Part shown: piece after piece, positions 54,030 to 63,925 of the stretch
How the letters are laid out: every line of letters begins with the position of its first letter
Position numbering within the stretch: position 1 is the first letter of the stretch
Assembly: GCF_020164785.1 (NCBI RefSeq)
Contig: NZ_JAIUGX010000010.1
Location: 185,404 to 249,403 of the forward strand
Length of the DNA: 64,000 nt
Source: Mesorhizobium sp. ES1-1
GTDB lineage: Bacteria; Pseudomonadota; Alphaproteobacteria; Rhizobiales; Rhizobiaceae
Reading direction: 5' to 3'
Notes under the pieces: generated by a model
Seen by the model: only the letters and a program-made list of their open reading frames with translations
The model's database searches: none
Told to the model about the DNA's origin: nothing
Program-made: the position numbers and the translations under genes

Positions 54030-55754
54030 TTATTTCTGCCAGCTCTTGACCAGCTCGTCGTAATTGACGGTCTGCGGCTTTTCCTTCTCGTTCTCGATCT
54101 TCAGCTGAGGAGCGAGATTGCCGGCCTTGACGGCCTCGGCGTTCCAGTAAGCCAGGTCATGCTCCTCGGCGAGCTTCGGTCCGATGTCGCCCTGGACGCC
54201 GGACTTTTCGATACGGCCCATGACTTTCTCCTGCTCGGCGCAGAGCGAGTCCATGGCTTCCTGTGCGCTCTTTGCGCCCGAGGCGGCGTCGCCGATCGCC
54301 TGCCACCAGAGCTGCGCCAGCTTCGGATAATCAGGCACGTTGGTGCCGGTCGGCGACCACTGGACGCGGGCCGGCGAGCGGTAGAACTCGATCAAACCGC
54401 CGAGCTTCGGAGCGCGTTCGGTGAAGCTCTTGTCGTGGATCGTGGAGTCGCGGATGAAGGTCAGGCCGACATGGCTCTTCTTCACGTCGACGGTCTTTGA
54501 GGTCACGAACTGGGCGTAGAGCCATGCCGCCTTCGCACGGTCTTCCGGCGTCGACTTCATCAGCGTCCACGAGCCGACGTCCTGGTAGCCGAGCTTCATG
54601 CCGTCCTTCCAGTAGACGCCATGCGGCGACGGCGCCATGCGCCACTTCGGCGTGCCATCGTCGTTCATCACCGGCAGGCCGGGCTTGACCATGTCGGCGG
54701 TGAAGGCCGTGTACCAGAAGATCTGCTGGGCAATGTTGCCCTGCGCCGGCACCGGACCCGATTCGGAGAAGGTCATGCCCTGTGCTTCGGCCGGCGCATA
54801 GGCCTTCAGCCAGTCGAGGTATTTCTGGATCGAATAGACCGCCGCCGGTCCATTCGTGTCGCCGCCGCGCGCGGTGCAAGAACCAACTGGCTGCGACTTC
54901 TCGTTGACCTTGATGCCCCATTCGTCGACCGGCAGGCCGTTCGGGATGCCCTTGTCGCCATTGCCGGCCATCGAAAGCCAGGCGTCGGTGAAACGCCAGC
55001 CGAGCGACGGGTCCTTCTTGCCGTAGTCCATGTGGCCATAGACCTTCTTGCCGCCGACATCGCGCCCGGTGAAGAACTCGGCGATGTCCTCGTATGCCGA
55101 CCAGTTGACCGGCACGCCAAGGTCGTAGCCATACTTGGCCTTGAAGTCGGCCTTGTTCTTCTCGTCGTTGAACCAATCGTAGCGGAACCAGTAGAGGTTG
55201 GCGAACTGCTGGTCGGGCAGCTGGTAGAGCTTCTTGTCGGGCGCCGTGGTGAAGGACGATCCGATGAAGTCCTTCAGGTCGAGGCCGGGATTGGTAACAT
55301 CCTTGCCTTCATTGGCCATCCAGTCGGTCAAATTGCGCACCTGCTGGTAGCGCCAGTGGGTACCGATCAGGTCGGAATCGTTGACCCAGCCGTCATAGAG
55401 GTTCTGGCCGGTCTGCATCTGGGTCTGGATCTTCTCGACGACGTCGCCCTCCTGGATAACGTCATGGGTGACCTTGATGCCGGTGATGGCGGTAAAGGCC
55501 GGCGCCAGCACCTCCGACTCATATTTGTGCGTTGTCAGGGTTTCGGAAACCACCTTGATGTCCATGCCCTGAAAGGGCTTGGCTGCGTCGATAAACCACT
55601 GCATTTCGGCTTCCTGGTCGGCGCGCGAAAGCGTCGAAAGATCGCCTATCTCCTTGTCAAGAAAGGATTTTGCCTCGTCCATTCCGGCATAGGCATTGCC
55701 GACGCCGAGCAATAGTACCAGGGCTGTCGTTGATGTTAAAAATTGCCGTCGCAT
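54030..55754 (-). CDS. glpV: glycerol ABC transporter substrate-binding protein GlpV
   Basis: A 574-residue periplasmic binding protein with a signal peptide (cleavage near AYA/GMD, residue 23). It is longer than typical sugar-binding proteins, as in the rhizobial glycerol transporter. The start at 55754 follows GGAGGA; the frame upstream to 56141 is not real. Its place after the two permeases and GlpU matches the glpSTPQUV operon described in Rhizobium leguminosarum. Confidence 0.9.
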   Translation of the reverse strand: MRRQFLTSTTALVLLLGVGNAYAGMDEAKSFLDKEIGDLSTLSRADQEAEMQWFIDAAKPFQGMDIKVVSETLTTHKYESEVLAPAFTAITGIKVTHDVIQEGDVVEKIQTQMQTGQNLYDGWVNDSDLIGTHWRYQQVRNLTDWMANEGKDVTNPGLDLKDFIGSSFTTAPDKKLYQLPDQQFANLYWFRYDWFNDEKNKADFKAKYGYDLGVPVNWSAYEDIAEFFTGRDVGGKKVYGHMDYGKKDPSLGWRFTDAWLSMAGNGDKGIPNGLPVDEWGIKVNEKSQPVGSCTARGGDTNGPAAVYSIQKYLDWLKAYAPAEAQGMTFSESGPVPAQGNIAQQIFWYTAFTADMVKPGLPVMNDDGTPKWRMAPSPHGVYWKDGMKLGYQDVGSWTLMKSTPEDRAKAAWLYAQFVTSKTVDVKKSHVGLTFIRDSTIHDKSFTERAPKLGGLIEFYRSPARVQWSPTGTNVPDYPKLAQLWWQAIGDAASGAKSAQEAMDSLCAEQEKVMGRIEKSGVQGDIGPKLAEEHDLAYWNAEAVKAGNLAPQLKIENEKEKPQTVNYDELVKSWQK

Positions 55755-55831
55755 GTGTTTCCTCCACTGTTCAGGTTTCAAGTGCGATCGGAGCGGTCGC
55801 CGGCACGCGGCCGCTCCAACAGTTTCCCCCT

Positions 55832-56119
55832 CTATACGTAGCGGAACACGCCGATCGCGTAGACCACGGAGAGAGCGAGAGCCCACCACAGGCTGGGTCC
55901 GACAAGACCCAGCCAAGCGAGATGGATAAAGGCGCTGCCGAGCAGCGAAACGAAGAGACGGTCGCCGCGGGTCGTCTCGAAGCGCAGCAGGCCGATGCGT
56001 GGATTGCCGCCCGGCGAGGCGTATTCCCAGACGCCCATGCCGATGAGGAGCAGCGCGATGACGACGAAGAAGATCGCCGTCGGCGGTGTCCATGCCATCC
56101 AGGACAGGTTGAAGTTCAT
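55832..56119 (-). CDS. glpU: small membrane protein GlpU (DUF2160)
   Basis: A 95-residue protein with two or three membrane segments (PPTAIFFVVIALLLIGMGVW; AWLGLVGPSLWWALALSVVY). It matches the DUF2160 protein found between permease and binding-protein genes in rhizobial glycerol operons. Its role in transport is not known. It lies 2 bases after glpQ; the longer overlapping frame to 56326 is not used. Confidence 0.85.
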   Translation of the reverse strand: MNFNLSWMAWTPPTAIFFVVIALLLIGMGVWEYASPGGNPRIGLLRFETTRGDRLFVSLLGSAFIHLAWLGLVGPSLWWALALSVVYAIGVFRYV

Positions 56120-56121
56120 GG

Positions 56122-57042
56122 TCACACCCTCCCCAGGGCAAAGCCCTTGGCGATGTAGTTGCGCACGAACCAGATGACGAGCGCGCCCGGGATCAGCGTC
56201 AGCACGCCGGCCGCGGCGAGCAGGCCCCAGTCCATGCCAGAGGCCGACACGGTGCGGGTCATGGTGGCGGCGATCGGCTTGGCGTCGGTCGTGGTCAGCG
56301 TGCGGGCGATCAGCAGTTCGACCCACGAGAACATGAAGCAGAAGAAGCAGGCGACGCCGATGCCGCTGGCGATCAGCGGCATGAAGATTTTCACGAAGAA
56401 GCGCGGGAAGGAATAGCCGTCAATATAGGCGGTCTCGTCGATCTCCTTCGGCACGCCGGACATGAAGCCCTCGAGAATCCACACGGCCAACGGCACGTTG
56501 AACAGGCAGTGCGCCAGCGCCACCGCGATATGCGTGTCGATCAGGCCAAAGGCCGAGTAGAGCTGGAAGAACGGCAGCGCGAACACCGCCGGCGGCGCCA
56601 TGCGGTTCGTCAGCAGCCAGAAGAACAGATGCTTGTCGCCGAGGAAGCGGTAACGTGAAAAGGCGTAAGCGGCCGGCAACGCCACCGAGACCGAAATCAC
56701 CATGTTCATAACGACATAGGTGATCGAATTGATGTAGCCGGAGTACCAGACCTTCTCGGTGAAGATGGTCACGTAGTTGGCGAGCGTCGGCGCGTGCGGG
56801 TAGAGCGTCAGCGAGTTGACGATCTCCGCATTGGTCTTGAAGCTCATGTTGATCAGCCAGTAGATCGGCAGCAGCAGAACGATGATGTAGAGCGTCGGCA
56901 CTATCCACCACCAGCGCGATTCCTCGCCGCGCCTCCGCATGCGCCTGTCGAGGTCACTCTGCGACAGCGAGGTGGCGAGGCCTCCCGAAGCCGCCGTTCC
57001 GTTCATCGCCTTGCGCTCGGCCCGTTCATTGGCGCCCGCCAT
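56122..57042 (-). CDS. glpQ: glycerol ABC transporter permease GlpQ
   Basis: A 306-residue inner-membrane permease with six helices. The EAA loop (SGVPKEIDETAYIDGYSFPRF) contacts the ATPases. It is the second permease of the transporter. The start could be 57042, 1 base after the glpP stop, or the internal ATG at 57006 (MNGTAASGG). Confidence 0.92.
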   Translation of the reverse strand: MAGANERAERKAMNGTAASGGLATSLSQSDLDRRMRRRGEESRWWWIVPTLYIIVLLLPIYWLINMSFKTNAEIVNSLTLYPHAPTLANYVTIFTEKVWYSGYINSITYVVMNMVISVSVALPAAYAFSRYRFLGDKHLFFWLLTNRMAPPAVFALPFFQLYSAFGLIDTHIAVALAHCLFNVPLAVWILEGFMSGVPKEIDETAYIDGYSFPRFFVKIFMPLIASGIGVACFFCFMFSWVELLIARTLTTTDAKPIAATMTRTVSASGMDWGLLAAAGVLTLIPGALVIWFVRNYIAKGFALGRV

Positions 57043-57043
57043 C

Positions 57044-57910
57044 TCAGCGCTCCGCGTCGTAGTTGGTCATCACGGTGTAGAACACCCACGACAACAACAG
57101 GATGATGAGGAAGTAGACAAGCGACATGGCCGCCGCCGGGCCAAGGTCGAACTGGCCGAGCGCCGTCTTTACTAGGTCGATCGACAGGAAGGTCGTGGAG
57201 TTGCCCGGCCCGCCGCCGGTGACGACGAAGGGCTCGGTGTAGATCATGAAACTGTCCATGAAGCGCAGCAGCACCGCGATCAGCAGCACGCGCTGCATCT
57301 TCGGCAGTTGGATATAGCGGAACACCGCCCAGCGCGAGGCACCGTCGATCTTGGCTGCCTGGTAGAACGCATCGGGGATCGAGACCAATCCGGCATAGCA
57401 GAGCAGCACGACGAGGCTGGTCCAATGCCAGACGTCCATGATGATGATGGTCACCCAGGCGTCGAACGGATCCTGCACATAGTTGTAATCGATGCCGATC
57501 GCGTTGAGGTAATACCCCAGAAGCCCGATGTCGTTGCGGCCGAATACCTGCCAGATGGTGCCGACGACATTCCACGGGATCAGCAGCGGCAACGACATCA
57601 GCACCAGGCAGACAGGAACGCCCCAGCCCTTTTTCGGCATGTTGAGCGCGATGAAGATGCCGAGCGGCACCTCGATCGCCAGGATGATGAAGGAGAAGAC
57701 GAGGTTGCGCACCATCGCTTCCCAGAAGCGACTGGACGACAGCAGTTCCTCGAACCACTCGGTGCCGGCCCAGGTGAAGACATTGTTGCCGAACGTGTCC
57801 TGCACCGAATAATTCACCACCGTCATCAGCGGTATGACGGCGGTGAATGCCACCAGCACCAGCACCGGCAGCACCAGGAACCAAGCCTTGTTGTTCCAGG
57901 TCTTGTCCAT
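57044..57910 (-). CDS. glpP: glycerol ABC transporter permease GlpP
   Basis: A 288-residue six-helix permease of the MalF/UgpA type. The EAA loop (VSIPDAFYQAAKIDGASRWA) is present. It starts right at the glpT stop (57911) and ends at the glpQ start, so translation is coupled along the operon. Confidence 0.92.
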   Translation of the reverse strand: MDKTWNNKAWFLVLPVLVLVAFTAVIPLMTVVNYSVQDTFGNNVFTWAGTEWFEELLSSSRFWEAMVRNLVFSFIILAIEVPLGIFIALNMPKKGWGVPVCLVLMSLPLLIPWNVVGTIWQVFGRNDIGLLGYYLNAIGIDYNYVQDPFDAWVTIIIMDVWHWTSLVVLLCYAGLVSIPDAFYQAAKIDGASRWAVFRYIQLPKMQRVLLIAVLLRFMDSFMIYTEPFVVTGGGPGNSTTFLSIDLVKTALGQFDLGPAAAMSLVYFLIILLLSWVFYTVMTNYDAER

Positions 57911-58978
57911 CTATGCCCCCATCTCGACGCGCCAGGAGTCGGCATAGATGTTGATGCCGGTGGGATCGAACCGAACCTTCGGTTCGGCGGGCACTGTGTC
58001 ATCCTCGCCGATTATCGCGGCGATCTCGCGGCCTTCGAGCTTGGCCCGCACCACCTTGTGGCGGCCGACATCCTCGACCTTGCTGATCGAGACGGCCATG
58101 CCCTCGCGGCCGAGCCGAACATATTCGGGACGAATGCCAAGTTCGAGCGCCGCGCTGCCGGCCTTGGGCGCGCCGGGCAGCTCGATCCGCTGCGACCCGA
58201 GCGTCGCCGTCTTGCCTTCGATCGCCACCGGCATGACGTTCATGCCGGGCGAACCGATGAAATAGCCGACGAAGGTGTGGCGCGGCCGCGCGAACAGTTC
58301 GGCCGGCGTGCCGATCTGGACGATGCCGCCATCATACATCACCACGACCTGGTCGGCGAAGGTCAGCGCCTCCGTCTGGTCGTGGGTGACGTAGACCATG
58401 GTGTAGGCGAAGCGTCGGTGCAGCTGCTTCAACTGCGAGCGCAGCACCCACTTCATATGCGGATCGATGACGGTCAGCGGCTCGTCGAACAGGATGGCGT
58501 TGACATCCGAACGCACCAGCCCGCGGCCGAGCGAGATCTTCTGCTTCTGGTCGGCTGTCAGGCCCCTCGCCTTCTTCTTCGCCCAGGACGCCAGGTCGAT
58601 CATCTCAAGCGTCTCGCGCACCTTGCGATCGACATCGGCTTCCGGCACGCCGCGGTTGCGCAGTGGAAAGGCAAGATTGTCGTAGACGGTCATGGTGTCG
58701 TAGATCACCGGGAACTGGAACACCTGCGCGATGTTGCGCTCCTGCGTCGACAGATTGGTCACGTCCTTGCCATCGAACAGTAACCGGCCATGCGACGGGT
58801 GCAGCAGGCCGGAAATAATGTTCAGCAACGTGGTCTTGCCGCAACCGGAAGGCCCAAGCAACGCATAGGCGCCGCCATCCTCGAACACGTGATGCACCTC
58901 GCGCAGCGCGAAATCGGCATCGGTGCGCGGGTTGGGCAGGTAGGAATGCCTGACATTGTTGACGTCGATGCGCGCCAT
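57911..58978 (-). CDS. glpT: glycerol ABC transporter ATPase GlpT
   Basis: A 355-residue ABC ATPase of the MalK/UgpC type. Walker A is GPSGCGKTT, the signature region is KISLGRGLVRSDV, Walker B is AILFDEPL, and a C-terminal OB-fold (TOBE) domain follows. It pairs with GlpS as a heterodimer. The signature motif is SLGRG, slightly different from the standard LSGGQ. Confidence 0.92.
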   Translation of the reverse strand: MARIDVNNVRHSYLPNPRTDADFALREVHHVFEDGGAYALLGPSGCGKTTLLNIISGLLHPSHGRLLFDGKDVTNLSTQERNIAQVFQFPVIYDTMTVYDNLAFPLRNRGVPEADVDRKVRETLEMIDLASWAKKKARGLTADQKQKISLGRGLVRSDVNAILFDEPLTVIDPHMKWVLRSQLKQLHRRFAYTMVYVTHDQTEALTFADQVVVMYDGGIVQIGTPAELFARPRHTFVGYFIGSPGMNVMPVAIEGKTATLGSQRIELPGAPKAGSAALELGIRPEYVRLGREGMAVSISKVEDVGRHKVVRAKLEGREIAAIIGEDDTVPAEPKVRFDPTGINIYADSWRVEMGA

Positions 58979-58987
58979 TCCGGCCTC

Positions 58988-60067
58988 CTATGCCGCGAGC
59001 TTCGGCGCGCTCATGGCGCGGCCTTGCCCGTCGAAGACCATGATGTGTCGCGGATCGATGAAGACTTCGACCACCGCGTCGGTCTCGAAGTCGCGAATGC
59101 CATGGGTCAGCATGACCCAGCGGGCGTCGGCGAAGTCGAGATGGATGAAGCTCTCCGACCCGGTGATCTCGGTGATCGTCACCTTGGCCCGCACCGACAC
59201 CGCCGAAGCGTTGGGTCGCTCGAGCGACAGGTGGTGGGGCTGAAACCCGATCGTGTAGTTGGCGTCGGGGATGGCGGTTAGTTCGGCCGGCACCGGCAGG
59301 TTCACAGCGCCGTCCAACTGGAAAACCGGACCTTTCTTGGCGAGCACGATCGTATTGAGCGGCGGATCGGCGAAGGTCCTTGCCGTCACCAGATCGACGG
59401 GCTCGCGGAACACCTCGATGGTCGGCCCGAATTGCGTGATGCGGCCTTGCGACAGCGTCGCCGTATTGCCGCCGAGCAGCAGCGCCTCATGCGGTTCGGT
59501 TGTCGCATAGACAAATATCGTGCCGGCCGCCGCGAAGATCCTGGGCAATTCGGCGCGCAATTCCTCGCGCAATTTGTAGTCCAGATTGGCAAGCGGCTCG
59601 TCGAGGAGGACCAGACTGGCATTCTTCACGATGGCGCGCGCCAGGGCGGTGCGCTGCTGCTGGCCTCCCGAGAGGCTGAGCGGCGTCCGGTCGAGATAAG
59701 GCGTCAGCTTGAGTAGGGCCGCAGCTTCGCGCACCTGGCTGTCGATCTTGCCCTGCTCGACGCCGGCTACCCGCAAGGGTGAGGCGATGTTCTCATAAAC
59801 GCTCATGGCGGGATAGTTGATGAACTGCTGGTAGACCATGGCGATCTTGCGCTTCTGCACCGGCATGCCGGTGACGTCCTTGCCATCGAACCATACGGAA
59901 CCGGAAGTCGGTACATCGAGCCCGGCCATCAGCCGCATAAGGCTGGTCTTGCCGGACAGGGTCGGGCCAAGCAGGACGTTGAGCGAGCCGTGCTGAAGCG
60001 TCAGCGACACATCGCTTATGTGTTCGGCCGCACCGACTGTCTTGGTGACATTCCTCAGTTCCAGCAT
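58988..60067 (-). CDS. glpS: glycerol ABC transporter ATPase GlpS
   Basis: A 359-residue ABC ATPase. Walker A is GPTLSGKTS, the signature is LSGGQQQRTALARA, Walker B is LVLLDEPLANL, and a C-terminal TOBE domain is present. It is the first transporter gene after glpD and lies 9 bases before glpT. Confidence 0.92.
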   Translation of the reverse strand: MLELRNVTKTVGAAEHISDVSLTLQHGSLNVLLGPTLSGKTSLMRLMAGLDVPTSGSVWFDGKDVTGMPVQKRKIAMVYQQFINYPAMSVYENIASPLRVAGVEQGKIDSQVREAAALLKLTPYLDRTPLSLSGGQQQRTALARAIVKNASLVLLDEPLANLDYKLREELRAELPRIFAAAGTIFVYATTEPHEALLLGGNTATLSQGRITQFGPTIEVFREPVDLVTARTFADPPLNTIVLAKKGPVFQLDGAVNLPVPAELTAIPDANYTIGFQPHHLSLERPNASAVSVRAKVTITEITGSESFIHLDFADARWVMLTHGIRDFETDAVVEVFIDPRHIMVFDGQGRAMSAPKLAA

Positions 60068-60108
60068 GATGCCTCCTCCCAGGCCTTCTGCATCAGATCA
60101 AACCGTCG

Positions 60109-61635
60109 TCATTCCGCGGCCGCAACATGATGGCGGCTGATGCCGCGCATAAATTCGTCCAGCGTCGCGGCCTGCTCACGGCTCAGGTGCAAACCGCGCT
60201 TTGTCCGGCGCCACAACACATCTTCCGCCGTGACAGCCCATTCGTTTTCGACGAGATAGCGCACTTCGGCCTCGTGAAGATCGCCACCGAAATTCCGTCC
60301 AAGATCTGCATTTGACCTGGCAAGGCCGAGCAGACTGTTGGCACGGGTCCCGTAGAGCCGGCTCAGCCGCTTGGCCAGACGCGCTTCGAGAAATGGATAG
60401 GCGGCTTTCAGTTTCGCCACTTGCGCGTCGAAGCCGGTGGCGGGGAAGTCGCCGCCGGGCAACGGCGCGTTGGCCGTCCACGGCTTGCCGCGCTTGCCGA
60501 GGTAGCCCTCGATCTTTTCCAGCATCGATTCCGCCAGCCGGCGGTAGGTGGTAATCTTGCCGCCAAAGGCATTGACGATCGGGGCTGCGCCTTCGCCGCC
60601 ATCGGCTTTCAGCACGTAGTCTCGTGTTGCTTCCTGCGCCTTGGACGCACCGTCATCATAGAGAGGCCGCACGGCCGAATAGGTCCACACGATGTCCGAA
60701 CGCTTGACAGCTTCGGCGAAATATTCGCTCGCCGCCGCGCACAGATATTCGATCTCGGTGTCGCTGATCTTCACGTCGTGCGGGTCGCCGGGATAGTCCT
60801 GGTCGGTGGTGCCGATCAGCGTGAACTCATCTTCATAGGGAATGGCGAAGATGATCCGGCCATCCTTGTTCTGGAAGAAATAGGCGCGCGGGTCATCGAA
60901 CTTCCGCCGGATGACGATGTGGCTGCCCTGTACGAGGCGCACATTATGGACGTCGTTCAGACCGACCGCACCTGAAAGCACGTTATCGACCCAAGGCCCG
61001 GCGGCATTGACCAACAACCGCGCCTTGATCTCCTCGATCTCTCCAGTCTGCAGGTTCTCGATTTTGATCAACCATACGCCGCTCTCTCGGCGCGCTTCGA
61101 CCACCTTCGTGCGGGTCCGGATCGTCGCGCCGCGATCGGCGGCGTCACGCGCGTTCAGCGCCACCAGCCGCGCATCATTGACCCAGCCATCCGAATATTC
61201 GAAAGCTTTCGTGAACAATGGCTTCAGAGGCTTGCCGGCCGGGTCGCTGGCCATGTCCAGGGTCTTGGTCGAGGGCAGCAATTTGCGCCCGCCAATATGG
61301 TCATAGAGAAACAGGCCGAGCCTGATCAGCCACGCAGGACGCAAACCCTTGGCGTATGGCAGCACGAAGCGCATCGGCCAGATGATGTGCGGCGCATTCT
61401 TCCAAAGAACCTCGCGCTCCATCAGCGCCTCGCGGACCAGGCGGAATTCATAGAATTCGAGATAGCGCAGGCCGCCATGAATCAATTTGGTCGAGCCCGA
61501 GGACGTGCCGCTGGCCAGGTCGTTCATCTCGGCAAGAAACACGGAAAAGCCGCGCCCAACGGCATCACGGGCAATGCCGCAGCCATTGATGCCGCCGCCT
61601 ATGACGAAAATGTCCTGGACTGGATGTGGGTCCAC
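60109..61635 (-). CDS. glpD: glycerol-3-phosphate dehydrogenase (aerobic)
   Basis: A 508-residue FAD enzyme on the inner membrane face that oxidises glycerol-3-phosphate to dihydroxyacetone phosphate and passes electrons to quinone. The FAD motif VIGGGINGCGIARDA is near the N-terminus, with LIHGGLRYLE and the C-terminal domain of DAO_C type. It heads the catabolic operon behind the GlpR-like operator at 61699-61728. Confidence 0.96.
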   Translation of the reverse strand: MDPHPVQDIFVIGGGINGCGIARDAVGRGFSVFLAEMNDLASGTSSGSTKLIHGGLRYLEFYEFRLVREALMEREVLWKNAPHIIWPMRFVLPYAKGLRPAWLIRLGLFLYDHIGGRKLLPSTKTLDMASDPAGKPLKPLFTKAFEYSDGWVNDARLVALNARDAADRGATIRTRTKVVEARRESGVWLIKIENLQTGEIEEIKARLLVNAAGPWVDNVLSGAVGLNDVHNVRLVQGSHIVIRRKFDDPRAYFFQNKDGRIIFAIPYEDEFTLIGTTDQDYPGDPHDVKISDTEIEYLCAAASEYFAEAVKRSDIVWTYSAVRPLYDDGASKAQEATRDYVLKADGGEGAAPIVNAFGGKITTYRRLAESMLEKIEGYLGKRGKPWTANAPLPGGDFPATGFDAQVAKLKAAYPFLEARLAKRLSRLYGTRANSLLGLARSNADLGRNFGGDLHEAEVRYLVENEWAVTAEDVLWRRTKRGLHLSREQAATLDEFMRGISRHHVAAAE

Positions 61636-61698
61636 CGAGTTCCTCCACGATTTCGCATTGCACCATTCAGGGCTTTCCGCGAAACCGTGTAGGAATTA

Positions 61699-61728
61699 TT
61701 TCGAAATCAGAACGAATGTCAAACGAAA
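61699..61728. promoter_or_regulatory. probable GlpR operator before glpD
   Basis: On the minus strand TTCG occurs three times exactly 11 bases apart (one helical turn) within TTTCGTTT...TTCGTT...TTTCGAAA. The last is an 8-base palindrome at 61699-61706. The block is 64-93 bases before the glpD start, in the 136-base glpR-glpD gap. DeoR-family regulators commonly use such TTCG-containing repeats. Confidence 0.6.
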
Positions 61729-61771
61729 TGTCACAAGGCCCTGATATGGTTCCGGCTTTGCTGCGCGTTGC

Positions 61772-62539
61772 TCAAATTGTGGATGTTTCGATCAGATGAA
61801 CATCCGCCTCCTGGCAGATCTTGCGTACCGACGAAATATCGCAGCGGTCGGTGATGAAGGTGTTGACCTGCGACAGATGGCCGATGCGAACCGGCGCCGT
61901 CCTTTCGAACTTGGTCTGATCCGAAACCAGGATGACGTGGCGTGCATTGGCGATAATGGCTTGCGCCACCTTCACCTCGCGGAAATCGAAGTCCAATAGC
62001 GCGCCGTCATGATCGATCGCCGACGCCCCGATCACGGCATAGTCGACCTTGAACTGCCTGATGAAATCGACCGCCGCCTCCCCGACGACGCCGCCGTCCG
62101 AGCCCCGCACGACACCGCCTGCGATCACCACCTCGATGGAAGGATATACACGCATCCTATTGGCAACGTTGATGTTATTGGTGATGACCATCAAACCGAC
62201 GTGGTCGAGCAATGCCTTGCTGACGGCCTCGGTCGTGGTGCCTATGTTAATGAACAGCGATGCGTGGTCAGGTATGAGCTTTGCTGCTGCACGGCCGATC
62301 GCCTCCTTCTCATCTGCGGCGATCTTGCGTCGCGCTTCATACTCCATGTTTTCGATGCCAGAAGGAAACAACGCCCCGCCATGGACACGGGAGAGCAGCC
62401 GCTGGTCGCACAGGTCGTTGAGATCCTTGCGGATCGTCTGTGGCGTCACGTTGAAATGAGTGGCGAGGTCGTCGACCAGGACCCGCCCATGCTCCTTGGC
62501 CATCTCGATGATTTCCGCATGGCGTGGCGAGAGATACAT
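61772..62539 (-). CDS. glpR: glycerol-3-phosphate regulon repressor GlpR (DeoR family)
   Basis: A 255-residue DeoR-type repressor: N-terminal helix-turn-helix (LSPRHAEIIEMAKEHGRVLV, VTPQTIRKDLNDL) and a C-terminal sensor domain of phosphosugar-isomerase fold. The start at 62539 is chosen because it has a GGAAG site, whereas the ATG at 62566 has none and lies beside operator-like repeats. It is followed by glpD in the same direction and is the obvious regulator of the cluster. Confidence 0.9.
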   Translation of the reverse strand: MYLSPRHAEIIEMAKEHGRVLVDDLATHFNVTPQTIRKDLNDLCDQRLLSRVHGGALFPSGIENMEYEARRKIAADEKEAIGRAAAKLIPDHASLFINIGTTTEAVSKALLDHVGLMVITNNINVANRMRVYPSIEVVIAGGVVRGSDGGVVGEAAVDFIRQFKVDYAVIGASAIDHDGALLDFDFREVKVAQAIIANARHVILVSDQTKFERTAPVRIGHLSQVNTFITDRCDISSVRKICQEADVHLIETSTI

Positions 62540-62552
62540 GAGGCAACTTCCA

Positions 62553-62587
62553 TTTTCGTTTTTCATGTCTATAGCCGAAAACGAAAG
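62553..62587. promoter_or_regulatory. operator-like inverted repeat at the glpR start
   Basis: TTTTCGTTTTTC (62553-62564) and GAAAACGAAAG (62577-62587) form an imperfect inverted repeat carrying the same TTTCGTTT core as the glpD operator. Its position fits autoregulation of glpR. Confidence 0.5.
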
Positions 62588-62638
62588 CGATGAAAAGACG
62601 CGCGCCGGCCATGCCTCACCGACCCGATCGTCTTGATT

Positions 62639-63895
62639 TCAGCCTATCTGGCGCGCGATTTCGGTTATGACACTGAATGCCGTATCGGTATCGGCGGATG
62701 TCGTCTCGAACTGTCCGACCTGGAACCGGATCGCTACGCGTCCGTCGACCCTTGTCTGGGTCAGGTAGATACGGCCGTCATCGTTGATCGCGTTGACGAG
62801 AAGCAGATTGTGTTCGTCGTGATCCTGATCGGCCGCAGGCCGGTGCCGGAACGAAAACAGCGACAACATCGGTTGGCTGACGATCTCGAAATCCGGCTCT
62901 CCTGCGAGTCGCGTGGCAAGTCCTTCGCTCCACGATACATGGGCGCGGATCATGGCCCGCAGGTTTTCCAGACCGTGGGCGCGCAGCAGGAACCATAATT
63001 TGAGCGCACGAAAGCGCCGGCCAAGCGGCACCGACCATTCCGAGTAATTGATGACGCCGTCGCGTCCATGCGTCTTGAGGAATTCGGGCTTGATTGCCAG
63101 CGTGCGCACGAGGTCTTCCGGTTGTCGCAAGAACTGGATGGAGCAGTCGAACTGGGCCCCAAGCCATTTGTGCGGGTTGAAGACGATCGAATCGGCTTGT
63201 TCGACGCCCGCCCAGTAATGACGATATTCAGGGCAGATCATCGCCGAGCCGGCCCAGGCCGCGTCGACATGAAGATAGAGTCCATGCCGGCGCGCGACAC
63301 CGGCGATGTCCGCGATATTGTCGGTGCCGCCGATGCTGGTTCCGCCGACGCTGCCGATGATACCGGCCGGCAGCATTCCAGCCGCGCGATCGGCAATGAT
63401 TGCTGCTTCCAGCTCCGCCGTATCCATGCCGCGGAAACGGCCCTGCCCGGAGATGCGAACCAGGTTCTCTTGGCCGATGCCGGAAATCCAGATCGCCCGG
63501 TCGATTGATGTGTGCACCTGGTCGGAAGAATAGACACGCAAACGCGGCTGCCCCGCCAAGCCTTGGCTGTTGCCCTGCCAGTCTAGGGCGCGTTCACGCA
63601 TCGTCAGAACGGCGGCAAGCGTCGCCGATGACGCTGAATCCTGGATCACCCCAGAAAAACCCTGCGGCAGGCCGAGCGCCTGACGCATCCAGTCGACGGT
63701 CCTCGTCTCGAGCTCCGTCGCCGAGGGCGAAGTCTGCCAGAGCATGCACTGCGCTGCCATTGCCGAAACCAGATACTCGGCCACCACGGAAACGGGCGCC
63801 GCGTTCGCCGGGAAATAGGCGAAGAAGCGCGGATGCTGCCAATGGGTCATCCCCGGCAGGATCTTCTCTTCGAAATCCGCGAAGATGCTATCCAT
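62639..63895 (-). pseudogene. PLP-dependent amino acid decarboxylase, 5'-truncated
   Basis: A 418-residue frame matching group II (aromatic amino acid/DOPA-type) decarboxylases: ILPGMTHWQHPRFFAYFPAN, QDSASSATLAAVL, DAAWAGSAMI and FNPHKWLGAQFD with the PLP lysine. Full-length members have about 50 more N-terminal residues. Codons just upstream of the ATG (reading ASAPEAAEP) still fit the family, but from about 63926 outward the sequence is unrelated and an in-frame stop follows. The gene therefore seems cut, although the ATG at 63895 could still yield a shortened protein. Confidence 0.65.
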
Positions 63896-63925
63896 CGGCT
63901 CCGCGGCTTCTGGAGCCGAAGCGGC

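Noticed and set aside
57308..58783. 491-codon plus-strand frame opposite the glp transporter genes
   Set aside because: His/Asp/Arg-rich antisense shadow of glpP and glpT, both of which are unambiguous genes.
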